In this document: piece after piece, positions 33,333-41,407 of the stretch | Layout: each line of letters opens with the position of its first letter | How positions within the stretch are numbered: the first letter of the stretch is position 1 | Source: Kitasatospora sp. NBC_00374 | GTDB lineage: Bacteria > Actinomycetota > Actinomycetes > Streptomycetales > Streptomycetaceae | Direction of reading: 5' to 3' | Length of the DNA stretch: 64,000 nucleotides | Assembly: GCF_041434935.1 (NCBI RefSeq) | Contig: NZ_CP107964.1 | Coordinates: 1,736,001-1,800,000, forward strand | Translations under genes and position numbers: made by a program | The notes under the pieces: model-generated | What the model was told of the DNA's origin: nothing | Database searches by the model: none | The model's input: only the letters and a program-made list of their open reading frames with translations

Positions 33333-34721
33333 TCAGCTGCCGGAGCGTCTGCGCGGCAGGCCGGACCGCGACGAGCGGACGCCGGCGGCCAGCAGGGGTA
33401 CCGCGAGACAGGCCGCCGCGGCGGCGACGGCCAGGCCGGTCCGGACGCCGGTGCCGCCGCGGCCGGCCAGGCCCCAGGCCGCGGTGGCGAGCGCGGGGCC
33501 GAGCGCGAAGCCCAGGGAGCGGGCGAGCTGGACGGTGGAGCCGGCGGTGGCCATCCGGTCCGGTGGGGCGGCGGTCATCACCAGGGCCTGGCTCGGCCCG
33601 CCGTACAGGCCCATGCCGAGTCCGGCCAGCGCGAGCCGCCAGGCGATCGAGCCGGTGGACCAGTGGTCGCCGATCGGGATCAGCAGCAGCAGTCCGAGCG
33701 CGGTGACGGCGGCGCCGGCCGCCGCGGTGGGGCGGGTGCCGAAGCGGTCCGCGAGCCGGCCGCCGAGCGGTCCGGCCAGGCCCATCGCGGCCGGGAAGGC
33801 GAGCACGGTGAGGCCGGTGGCGGTGGCGCTGACCCCTTCGTCGCGCTGCAGGTGCAGCGAGATCAGGTAGTGCATCGCGGCGAAGCCGGACGCGACGGCG
33901 AGGACGGCCGCGTTGACCGGCGCGGTGCCGGAGTCCCGCAGGACGGCGACCACCGTGCGCCCGCCGGGGCCGCGCAGCCAGAGCGCCGCGAACGGACCGG
34001 CCGCGAGGGCGAGCAGCAGCCACGGCGGGGCGTCGGGCGCGAGGGTGAACGCGAGCAGGACGGCGCCCACGGCCGCGCCGATCAGCGCGGCGTCGGCCAG
34101 CGAGCGGCGGTCCGGGCGGCGCGGTCTGCCGCCGCGGACGAGGTGCCGGTGGGCGAGGACCAACGCGGCCAGGCAGAGCGGGAGTTTGACCAGGAACACG
34201 GCCCGCCAGCCCAGGTGGTCGAGCAGCAGGCCGCCGACCGCCGGCCCGGTGACGGCCCCGAGCGGGCCCAGGGTGGCCGGGACGCTCATCGCCCGGGCCC
34301 GCAGCTCGGGCCGCACCGCCGTGGCGGCGAGCACCGGCATCAGCACGAACAGGACGGCGGCGAAGCAGCCCTGGGCGATCCGTGCCGCGATCAGCCAGCC
34401 GGCGCCGGGCGCGGCGGCGGCCGCCGCCGAGCAGAGCGCGAACCCGGTCAGCGCGCCCAGCAGGGCCGGTCGCAGGGCGGCGCCGTCCAGCCAGCGTCCG
34501 ACCGGCAACAGCAGGGCCACGACCGGTAGTTGATAGCCGAGTCCGGCCCACTGGGCGGTCTCCGGCTGGACCCCGAGGCCTTCGGCGATCTTCGGGACGG
34601 CCACGGTGACGATGTTCAGGTCGAGCATCGCGACGAACGCGAGCAGGCCGGCCAGACCCACCAGCGGCCAGCGGTCGAGCTCGGTGCCCGCGGGTGCGGG
34701 CGCGGTCCGCTCGGTCGTCAT
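33333..34721 (-). CDS. MFS exporter of the isonitrile cluster
   Basis: A 462-residue protein with 12-14 hydrophobic segments of the EmrB/DHA2-like group: 'LLAFVAMLDLNIVTVAVPKIAEGLGV' (TM1 with the D1 motif), 'ALLLPVGRWLDGAALRPALLGAL', 'RIAQGCFAAVLFVLMPVLAATAV', and 'ATLGPLGAVTGPAVGGLLLDHLGWRAVFLV' (motif C). First gene of the run MFS, amidotransferase, P450, isocyanide synthase, so it probably exports the product and gives self-resistance. The final 30 residues are Arg/Ser/Gly-rich. ATG 34721. The region upstream carries a long palindrome. Confidence 0.87.
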   Translation of the reverse strand: MTTERTAPAPAGTELDRWPLVGLAGLLAFVAMLDLNIVTVAVPKIAEGLGVQPETAQWAGLGYQLPVVALLLPVGRWLDGAALRPALLGALTGFALCSAAAAAAPGAGWLIAARIAQGCFAAVLFVLMPVLAATAVRPELRARAMSVPATLGPLGAVTGPAVGGLLLDHLGWRAVFLVKLPLCLAALVLAHRHLVRGGRPRRPDRRSLADAALIGAAVGAVLLAFTLAPDAPPWLLLALAAGPFAALWLRGPGGRTVVAVLRDSGTAPVNAAVLAVASGFAAMHYLISLHLQRDEGVSATATGLTVLAFPAAMGLAGPLGGRLADRFGTRPTAAAGAAVTALGLLLLIPIGDHWSTGSIAWRLALAGLGMGLYGGPSQALVMTAAPPDRMATAGSTVQLARSLGFALGPALATAAWGLAGRGGTGVRTGLAVAAAAACLAVPLLAAGVRSSRSGLPRRRSGS

Positions 34722-34761
34722 GACACCCCGCCGCGTGTCGGCATGGACCGTCCTCCCCCTC

Positions 34762-34795
34762 GTGACGGATGCCGCGGATCCACGGCATCCGTCAC
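34762..34795. promoter_or_regulatory. 34-nt near-perfect palindrome before the isonitrile operon
   Basis: GTGACGGATGCCG (34762-34774) and CGGCATCCGTCAC (34783-34795) are perfect inverted arms; the 8-nt centre contains GGATCC, so 32 of 34 bases are symmetric. It lies 40 nt upstream of the MFS start and 140 nt downstream of the copper-chaperone stop. It could be an operator for the isonitrile genes or a terminator of the copper operon. No T-run follows on the minus strand. Confidence 0.55.
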
Positions 34796-34936
34796 ACCAG
34801 TCGTCCGCCGGGCCGGGAGAGTTCCGAACAGATGGCGGATTTCTTCCGGAACCCCTCCCGCCGCTACGACCGGGCCGGGCGCGCCCGGCGCGGGGCCCTT
34901 CCGGCGGCTCCGCTCAGCCGCCCGGGGCCCGTTCGC

Positions 34937-35485
34937 TCAGCCGCCCGCGAGTCCGACCGCTCGGCTGCCCGCGGGCTCGTCCGCGCGACCGCCGGCGAGC
35001 AGGCCGGAGAGCTCCTGCGGGGTCACGGCGACCGCCGTCACCCGCAGCTCCCCGCTGCGCCGGAACCGCAGCCGGAACTCCACCCGCTGTCCCCGGACGA
35101 GCGGTCCGGGCCGGGACAGCACCAGGTCCGCGCTCATCAGGTCCATCGTCAGCACGCCGCGCGCCGGCACCGGCAGCGCGTCCGTCTCGGCCGGACGGGC
35201 GCCACCGCCCCGGTGCTCGTGCCGGCTCAGGGCCACCCGCCCGGAGAGCGCCGTACTCGCCCCGATCAGCCGGTCGGGCACGTCCCCGGGATTGCGGACC
35301 GTGAAGAACGCCGAGGTGGAGACCGGGCTCGCGCCCGGACCGATCAGCACCCAGCCCTGGTCCACCTCGACCGGACGCGACCGGCCCGCCCCGCCGAGTC
35401 CGACCCACCCGGCCAGCACCAGCAGGGTGACGGCGCCCGCGCCGACCGGCGCCGCCGCCGCCAGCCCGTCCCGGCGTATCCTCAT
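34937..35485 (-). CDS. PCuAC-like copper chaperone
   Basis: A 182-residue protein with an N-terminal membrane anchor or uncleaved signal (about residues 10-32). It has a PCuAC/DUF461-like extracytoplasmic domain: 'GPGASPVSTSAFFTVRNPGDVPDRLIGAST', 'SRHEHRGGGARP' and 'GVLTMDLMSADLVLSRPGPLVRGQRVEFRLRF'. PCuAC proteins hold Cu(I) with two Met and two His; here His-x-His and Met-x-x-Met pairs are present, but the usual GGYHxMLM string is altered, so metal binding is plausible rather than certain. Its ATG overlaps the stop of the CopA gene (ATGA), so it is made together with the copper pump. A 14-nt direct repeat (34911-34924, 34934-34947) spans its stop codon. Confidence 0.65.
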   Translation of the reverse strand: MRIRRDGLAAAAPVGAGAVTLLVLAGWVGLGGAGRSRPVEVDQGWVLIGPGASPVSTSAFFTVRNPGDVPDRLIGASTALSGRVALSRHEHRGGGARPAETDALPVPARGVLTMDLMSADLVLSRPGPLVRGQRVEFRLRFRRSGELRVTAVAVTPQELSGLLAGGRADEPAGSRAVGLAGG

Positions 35486-37764
35486 CCGCCCGCCCCCGGC
35501 CGCGCCGACCGGGCCGGCCCCGGGCGCCAGGTCCGCAGCCGCAGGCTGTTGCCGACCACCAGGACGGAGCTGACCGACATCGCCAGCCCCGCCAGCATCG
35601 GGTTGAGCAGGCCGACGGCGGCCAGCGGGATGAGCACCAGGTTGTAGCCGAACGCCCACCCGAGGTTGGCCCGGACGGTGGCGAGGGTGCGCCGGGCCAG
35701 CAGCACCGCGTCCACCACGGTCTCGATCTCGCCGCGGACGAGAGTGAGCCCGGCCGCGCCGATCGCCGCGTCCGTACCCGAACCGAGTGCCACCCCGAGG
35801 TCGGCGGCGGCCAGCGCCACCGCGTCGTTCACCCCGTCGCCGACCACGGCGACGCTTCGCCCGGCCGCCCGCAGTTCGGCGACCAGCTCGGCCTTGCGCT
35901 CCGGCGAGGCACCCGAGTGCACCTCGGCGATGCCCAGGTGCTCGGCCACCGCGCGGGCCGCGCCCGGTCCGTCACCGGTCGCCAGGACCGGGGTCAGGCC
36001 GATCCCGCGCAGCCGGTGGACCGTGCGGTAGCTGCCGGCACGCAGGCTGTCGCCGACCACCAGCAGGGCGGCCGCCGTGCCGTCCAGCTCCACCACGACG
36101 GCCGTCCGGCCGTCGGTCTCGGCCTTCACCAGCGCGGCGGCCAGCGGGCCCGGCAGCGGCCCGGCCGCCGTCGGCCGCACCACCCGGACGGTGACGCCCT
36201 CCACTTCGCCGCTCACGCCGGTGCCCGGCTCGGCCGCGAATCCGTGCACGGCCGGCAGGTCGTCGCCGCAGCGGCGGCGGGCCGCCGCCGTCACGGCCCG
36301 GCCGACCGGGTGCTCGGAGTGGTCCTCCAGCGCGCCGGCCCGCCGGAACACCGCGTCCAGGTCGGCGCCCGGCGCGGCGACCGCCTCCAGCAGTTCCATC
36401 CGGCCGTTGGTCAGGGTGCCGGTCTTGTCGAGCACCACCGTGTCGATCCGCCGCAGACTCTCCAGCACCTCCGGTCCGCGCACCAGCACGCCGAGCTCCG
36501 CGCCGCGCCCGGTCGCCGCCAGCAGCGCGGTGGGCGTGGCCAGGCCGAGGGCGCACGGGCAGGCCACCACCAGCACCGCGACGGCCGCGGTGACCGCCGC
36601 CGCCGGCTCGGCCCCGGCGCCGAGCCAGAATCCCAGCACGCAGACCGCGATCGCCAGCGCGCACGGCACGAACACCCCGGCCACCGTGTCCGCGAGCCGC
36701 TGCGACCTGGCCTTGCCGGTCTGGGCGTCCACCACCAGGGCGGTGATCCGGGCCAGTTGGGTGTCCCGGCCGACCTCGGTGGCCCGGACCAGCAGCCGGC
36801 CGCCGACGTTCAGCGTCGCACCGGTCACCCGGTCCCCCGGACCGACCTCCACCGGCATGCTCTCGCCGGTCAGCAGGGACAGGTCGAGCGCGGAGCCGCC
36901 CTCCACCACCACGCCGTCGGTCGCCACCTTCTCGCCCGGCCGGACCACGAACAGCTGCCCCGGCAGCAGCCGGTCGATCGGGATGCGGCGCTCGGCGCCG
37001 TCGTCCAGTACGCAGACGTCCTTGGCACCGAGCTCGGCCAGCGCCCGCAGCGCCGACCCGGTCCGGTCCCGGACCCTGCCCTCCAGCCACCGCCCGCACA
37101 GCACGAACAGCGGCACCCCGACCGCCGCCTCCAGGTAGACGTGTGCCCCCTCCCCGGCCTGCGCGGTCAGCGAGAACGGCATCTCCATGCCCAACTCGCC
37201 CGCACCGCCGAACAGCAGCGCGTACGCCGACCAGCCGGCCGAGGCGAGGATGCCGAGGCTGACCAGGCTGTCCATGGTCCCGGTGGCGTGCCGCAGCCCG
37301 CGCCAGGCCCGGCGGTGGAACTCCGCCGAGCCCCAGGTCACCACCGGTACGGCGAGCGCGACGCTGACCCACTGCCAGCCCCGGAACTGCAGCCCCGGCA
37401 CCATCGCCAGCACGATCACCGGCACGGCCAGCGCCGCGACCACCGCCAACTGCCAGGCGGGCAGGAGGTCTTCGTGCAGGGCCGGGCCCGCTTCCGCGTC
37501 GTCCGGCAGTTCGGCCGTGTAGCCCGCCGCCTCGACCGCCGCGACCAGCTCCGCCGCGTCCAGCGAGCCGGGGTGAACGACCCGGGCCCGCCCGGTCGCC
37601 AGGTTGACCCCGGCGCTCACCCCTTCCAGCCGTGCCAGCTTCTTCTCCACCCGGGCCACGCAGGCGCCGCAGGTCATCCCGCCGATCGCCAGGTCGGTGG
37701 TCACCAGCTCGGCCTGCGGCTCCGCGGCCTGCCGGGCGGGCGTGCCGGCCGCCCGGGCGCTCAC
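35482..37764 (-). CDS. copA: Copper-translocating P1B-type ATPase
   Basis: A 760-residue pump. Residues about 20-85 form an HMA domain with 'GGMTCGACVARVE' (Cys32, Cys35). The TGES-type actuator motif is 'LLTGESMPVEVG', the transmembrane metal site is CPC (402-404), the phosphorylated Asp446 is in DKTGT, then 'EDHSEHPVGRAVTAAA' (SEHPxG) and 'VVGDGVNDAVALAAAD'. CPC plus the C-terminal Asn/Met helices (MLAGLAMSVSSVLVVGNSLRLR) identifies Cu(I) export. GTG 37764 overlaps the stop of the upstream small membrane gene, and its own stop overlaps the chaperone start. It protects the cell from copper or loads periplasmic copper proteins such as the LPMO. Confidence 0.92.
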   Translation of the reverse strand: MSARAAGTPARQAAEPQAELVTTDLAIGGMTCGACVARVEKKLARLEGVSAGVNLATGRARVVHPGSLDAAELVAAVEAAGYTAELPDDAEAGPALHEDLLPAWQLAVVAALAVPVIVLAMVPGLQFRGWQWVSVALAVPVVTWGSAEFHRRAWRGLRHATGTMDSLVSLGILASAGWSAYALLFGGAGELGMEMPFSLTAQAGEGAHVYLEAAVGVPLFVLCGRWLEGRVRDRTGSALRALAELGAKDVCVLDDGAERRIPIDRLLPGQLFVVRPGEKVATDGVVVEGGSALDLSLLTGESMPVEVGPGDRVTGATLNVGGRLLVRATEVGRDTQLARITALVVDAQTGKARSQRLADTVAGVFVPCALAIAVCVLGFWLGAGAEPAAAVTAAVAVLVVACPCALGLATPTALLAATGRGAELGVLVRGPEVLESLRRIDTVVLDKTGTLTNGRMELLEAVAAPGADLDAVFRRAGALEDHSEHPVGRAVTAAARRRCGDDLPAVHGFAAEPGTGVSGEVEGVTVRVVRPTAAGPLPGPLAAALVKAETDGRTAVVVELDGTAAALLVVGDSLRAGSYRTVHRLRGIGLTPVLATGDGPGAARAVAEHLGIAEVHSGASPERKAELVAELRAAGRSVAVVGDGVNDAVALAAADLGVALGSGTDAAIGAAGLTLVRGEIETVVDAVLLARRTLATVRANLGWAFGYNLVLIPLAAVGLLNPMLAGLAMSVSSVLVVGNSLRLRTWRPGPARSARPGAGG

Positions 37765-38060
37765 CGGGCCACCGCCTGGGCCGGGGCCGACGGCGCGGGG
37801 GCGCCCATCGTCATGCCGGACATCCCGTCACCGTCCATGTCACCGCCACCGTCCATGTCACCGGGCCGGTCACCCGGGTGGTCCCGGTCCGGGCCGGCCG
37901 GGGCCAGGCCCGGGGCGACCGGCCCCGCGACCCGGCCCAGGCCGTACGAGGCCCCGAACAGCAGGGCCAGCATCAGCGCGAAACACGCCAGCAGGCGGGC
38001 CGGACGGGCCTGCGCGGGTGGACTGGTCGTCGTCGTACTGGTCGTCGTCGTACTGCTCAT
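37761..38060 (-). CDS. Small membrane protein with Met/His/Asp-rich tail
   Basis: A 99-residue protein. It opens with a Thr-rich stretch (STTTTSTTTTS, encoded by a 15-nt tandem repeat), has one membrane helix (LLACFALMLALLFGASYGLG), and ends in an extracytoplasmic tail with 'DHPGDRPGDMDGGGDMDGDGMSGMTM'. Methionine, histidine and aspartate in such spacing are typical of low-complexity copper-binding tails. It overlaps the CopA gene by four bases and would sit in the membrane beside it. ATG 38060 follows GGAGAG. A role as copper sponge or donor is inference. Confidence 0.75.
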   Translation of the reverse strand: MSSTTTTSTTTTSPPAQARPARLLACFALMLALLFGASYGLGRVAGPVAPGLAPAGPDRDHPGDRPGDMDGGGDMDGDGMSGMTMGAPAPSAPAQAVAR

Positions 38061-38273
38061 CTGACTCTCCAGAAGGAGTCGGCCGCGCCGTACGGGCGCA
38101 CGCCGGAGAAGGACGTGCCGCGGCGGGCGTGACCCGGCGGCCCGCGATCGGCAGTCGGCGATCAGCGGCCGGCGGGGAACGCCGAACGGCACGGTGAAGG
38201 GGGAAGGGCAGCCCGCCGGGCGCCCGGGTCACCCGCGGGCGGTCGGCGGCTGCGCGCGGCGCCTCCCCGGCGG

Positions 38274-38969
38274 TCAGACCACCGGGGCGAACGGGGCCGG
38301 CGGCGCCCGGCCGTCCAGCGAGTGCCGCAGCAGGGGCGGCCGGTACGGACCGGCCCCCCGGTCGGCCGGCCGGGGCCCGGGCGGCAGCGCCGGGCAACCG
38401 GTCGCGACGGACAGCAGCAGCGCCCAGCGCACGAACCGGACGGCCGGGCCGAGTGCGGGCAGCAGCCGGAACACCACGGCCTCGCCCTGCCGCAGCCACC
38501 AGGCGCAGGCCAGCGCGGCCAGCAGGTGGGCCGCCGTCATCCGCCAGTCCGGATGCCCGTGCGGAGCGGCCTGCGGCGCCGGCCCGGGGTCGAGACCGGC
38601 CGCCCGCAGCAGCTCCGCGGCCCGGTCCTCCGGGATCGGCCGGTGCAGACCGGCCGGGCACAACAGGCGGTCCAGCACCAGCCGGGCGGGATCGACGGCA
38701 CCCGGGCCGCCGGGCGGCACCGTCCAGGCGGCGAACCACAGGTGCAGCCCCAGCTGAGAGGCCAGCACACCGGCCGTCACGGCCAGCGGCCCGCGTTCCC
38801 GCCCGGCCAGCGCCAGAGCCGCCCCGAGGGTCAGCACACCACCCGTCAGGACGGCGGGCAGGGCGGCCGGTCCACCACCGGCGAGGGCATGCCCGAGAGC
38901 CCCGAGAGTCGTGCAGACCCCGGAGAAGAGGAGGGCGCGCACGGTGCGCAACCGCGTCGACGGGAACAT
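38274..38969 (-). CDS. Membrane protein upstream of the copper operon
   Basis: A 231-residue hydrophobic protein with four to five membrane segments: 'LLFSGVCTTLGALGHALAGG', 'LPAVLTGGVLTLGAALALAG', 'LAVTAGVLASQLGLHLWFAAWTV', then a loop with His/Pro, and 'MTAAHLLAALACAWWLRQGEAVVFRLL'. The His-containing helices (LGHALAGGG, LGLHLWF, TAAHLLAAL) recall the small membrane proteins that accompany PCuAC and CopC/CopD genes in actinobacteria. ATG 38969. It lies 213 nt upstream of the copper genes on the same strand. Function not established. Confidence 0.65.
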   Translation of the reverse strand: MFPSTRLRTVRALLFSGVCTTLGALGHALAGGGPAALPAVLTGGVLTLGAALALAGRERGPLAVTAGVLASQLGLHLWFAAWTVPPGGPGAVDPARLVLDRLLCPAGLHRPIPEDRAAELLRAAGLDPGPAPQAAPHGHPDWRMTAAHLLAALACAWWLRQGEAVVFRLLPALGPAVRFVRWALLLSVATGCPALPPGPRPADRGAGPYRPPLLRHSLDGRAPPAPFAPVV

Positions 38970-39074
38970 GGCACCTTCATCATGGCACGGCCCCACGGCC
39001 CGGCCCGGCAGCGGCCTGACGCACCGTGAGGTCCGTACCGGCCTCGACCCCGGACCGCCCGACGTCGGGACCGC

Positions 39075-39103
39075 TTGACACCCCGGGGCGCGCTGGGTTC
39101 ACT
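39075..39103 (+). promoter_or_regulatory. Weak promoter candidate for the secreted-protein gene
   Basis: TTGACA (39075-39080) and TTCACT (39098-39103) are 17 nt apart, about 100 nt before the GTG at 39204. The -35 box is perfect; the -10 is poor. Confidence 0.35.
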
Positions 39104-39203
39104 GCCGGATGTCGCCCGGGGCCCCGCCGTGGCGGCGAGCCACCGCGGACGACCCGGCCGCCGCCCCCGCGGCCGCCCGTCCCCCGGCGAAAGGCACGCC
39201 CGC

Positions 39204-40376
39204 GTGACCCCTCCGACCCGCCGTCCGCACCGCCGCCCGCGCTCCCGGGGACGCGCCCCGCTGGCCGTCGGCTCGGTCGCCCTGTGCGCGGTGGCCGGCC
39301 TCGCGGTGGTGCTGGCGCAGCCACAGGGCCACCGCGGCACGCTCACCCCGGCCGCCGCCTCGGCGCCACCACCGGCCCAGACCGCCCCGACCGCCCCGAC
39401 CGCCGCGGCGTCGGACACCGCGGCACCCGGCACCACCGCACCCGCCGATCCCTCGACCGCCCCGGCCTCGACATCACCCGCCGCCGACGGCGCCGCCGAC
39501 CTCGGCGGCTGCCCGGTCGCCCCCGCCGACAGCATCTGGCGCACCCCGGTCGACAAGCTGCCCGCCGCACCGGACTCCGCCGCCCTCGTCGCGGGCATCG
39601 GCACGGCCAAGCACCTCAAGGCCGACTTCGGTGCCGGCACCTGGGAGGGCGCGCCGTTCGGCATCCCGGTCACGGCCGTCCCGGCCGGGACGCCCACCGC
39701 GAAGGTCGCCTTCGACTACGCCGACGAGAGCGACCGGGGCCCTTACCCGATACCCTCCGGAGCGCTGGTCGAAGGCGGCCCGAACGCCGACGGCGACCGC
39801 CACGTGATCGCCCTCGACCGGGCCGCCTGCCGGGTCTACGAGCTCTACGGCGCCCACCCCCAGGGCGACGGCTCCTGGCGGGCCGGCTCCGGCGCCGTCT
39901 TCGACCTCCGGTCGAACGCGCTGCGCCCGGCCGGCTGGACCTCCGCGGACGCCGCCGGCCTGCCGATCCTGCCGGGCCTGGCCCGCTACGACGAGGCGAG
40001 CACCGGCACCATCGGCCACGCGCTGCGGATCACCGTCCCGCACAGCCGGAAGGCCGCCCGCTGGCCCGCCCGGCACCAGGCCGGCAGCAGCACCGATCCG
40101 GGGCTGCCGCCGATGGGCCTGCGGCTGCGGCTGAAGGCCGGCGTCGACATCTCGGGGCTGCCGCCACAGGCCCGGGCGGTCGCCCAGGCACTGAAGACCT
40201 ATGGCGCGATCGTCGCCGACAACGGCTCGGCCTGGTACGTCAGCGGCACCCAGGACGACCGCTGGGACAACACCGCCCTGGCCCGCCTCGGGGCCCTCAC
40301 CGGCGCCGACTTCGAAGCCGTGGACGTCTCCGCCCTGCAGCTCTCCGCCGACTCGGGCGCGGCCCGCCGGCCGTGA
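39204..40376 (+). CDS. Conserved secreted protein of unknown function
   Basis: A 390-residue protein: basic N-terminus, one hydrophobic segment (about 20-38), a Pro/Thr/Ala-rich linker (45-95), then a globular domain of about 290 residues. It starts 'CPVAPADSIWRTPVDKLPAAPDSAALVAGIG' and includes 'VAFDYADESDRGPYPIPSGALVEGGPNADGDRHVIALDRAACRVYELYGAHPQGDGSW', 'GHALRITVPHSRKAARWPARHQAGSS' and 'GAIVADNGSAWYVSGTQDDRWDN'. I recognise this as a domain recurring in streptomycete and other bacterial secreted proteins, without an assigned activity. Conserved Asp, His and Arg residues would allow a hydrolase or lectin-like role. GTG 39204 follows GAAAGG. Confidence 0.75.
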   Translation: MTPPTRRPHRRPRSRGRAPLAVGSVALCAVAGLAVVLAQPQGHRGTLTPAAASAPPPAQTAPTAPTAAASDTAAPGTTAPADPSTAPASTSPAADGAADLGGCPVAPADSIWRTPVDKLPAAPDSAALVAGIGTAKHLKADFGAGTWEGAPFGIPVTAVPAGTPTAKVAFDYADESDRGPYPIPSGALVEGGPNADGDRHVIALDRAACRVYELYGAHPQGDGSWRAGSGAVFDLRSNALRPAGWTSADAAGLPILPGLARYDEASTGTIGHALRITVPHSRKAARWPARHQAGSSTDPGLPPMGLRLRLKAGVDISGLPPQARAVAQALKTYGAIVADNGSAWYVSGTQDDRWDNTALARLGALTGADFEAVDVSALQLSADSGAARRP

Positions 40377-40455
40377 GCCCGGGTCCGCGCCGCGGGGCGG
40401 TGGGCGGACCGACCGGTCCGACGTCTGCCGCCCCGTACTCGCCCCACGTGCCACC

Positions 40456-41214
40456 ATGGCACCCGTGCCCGATGCCGAAGCCTTCCCCGCGTCCGAGGTG
40501 CTCCGCCTGGTCGGAGCCGTCGGTCCGTACTTCCGGGTGGACGCCTGCGACCCGGCCGACGGCCCGCCGGAGGGCTTCCGCCCGCTGCGCGAGCTGTTCG
40601 CTCCCGGGCCGGACACCGCCCTCGCCCGGCGGATCCGGCACGCCGCCGGCCAACTGCGCACCGAGGAGGTCCGGGTGGCGGCGTCGGTGGTCCATCTCGG
40701 GCTCGCGGCCCGGCTCTGGTCGGTGGCGCTGGGGGTGGCGTCCTTCGGCGGCAGCGCGGACCTGCACCCGGACCGGGCGCACGTGCGGCTCCCGCCCGGC
40801 GGCCCGCTCGATCTCTGGCTGCCGCTGCCCGGCGTCGAAGCCGTCACCGGGGATCCGGTGGACGCCCTGCACCGGGGCGCGGTCGAAGGCGTCCTCGTAC
40901 CGCTCGGCGAGGCCGTCCGCTCGATCGCGCCGGTCGCCGACCGGCTGCTCTGGGGCAATGCGGCCTCCGCGCTGGTCGGCGCCCTGCGCGTACTGACGCC
41001 GCATCAGGGCACCGACACCGCGAGGTGGTTGGTGGCCGGGCTGCTGGCCCGGGCCCCGCTGACCGGTGCCGGTGCGGTCGCCCCCGGCGGGCCGCCGCCG
41101 TTCCGCCGCACCACCTGCTGCCTGTACTACCGCGTACCGGGCGGCGGCCTGTGCGGTGACTGCGTCCTCGACACCGCACCCGCCCCGCGCCGCCGGCCCC
41201 CCTCCGGCCGGTAG
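40456..41214 (+). CDS. FhuF-like 2Fe-2S protein (ferric siderophore reductase-like)
   Basis: A 252-residue protein whose C-terminus reads 'RRTTCCLYYRVPGGGLCGDCVL'. The C-C-x10-C-x2-C pattern is the atypical 2Fe-2S ligand set of FhuF, which reduces ferric siderophores in the cytosol. The N-terminal three quarters are Ala/Leu/Arg-rich with 'EEVRVAASVVHLGLAARLWSVALGVASFGG', also as in actinobacterial FhuF-like proteins. It may release iron from an imported complex; no siderophore genes lie beside it, though a FecBCD importer is in the window. ATG 40456 has no strong ribosome binding site. Confidence 0.75.
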   Translation: MAPVPDAEAFPASEVLRLVGAVGPYFRVDACDPADGPPEGFRPLRELFAPGPDTALARRIRHAAGQLRTEEVRVAASVVHLGLAARLWSVALGVASFGGSADLHPDRAHVRLPPGGPLDLWLPLPGVEAVTGDPVDALHRGAVEGVLVPLGEAVRSIAPVADRLLWGNAASALVGALRVLTPHQGTDTARWLVAGLLARAPLTGAGAVAPGGPPPFRRTTCCLYYRVPGGGLCGDCVLDTAPAPRRRPPSGR

Positions 41215-41407
41215 GCCGGCGACGCGGGGCAGCCGCCGTTCACGGCCCGCTCGGCCGCCGCCCGAACAGCAGCGCCGAACGGCCTTGAACAGCCGTCACA
41301 GCTCCCGATCGGGTGAACCGTCACGAAAGTTCGTCTTCGCACCACCTGCCGGACTCGCCGACTGGATACATTTCGGGCTGCCCGAACGGAAGCGAAAGAG
41401 GTGCGGC

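Noticed and set aside
39204..40376. Sortase or L,D-transpeptidase for the secreted protein
   Set aside because: No TLxTC or HxxxxxxGxxSxGC-type catalytic motif is visible.
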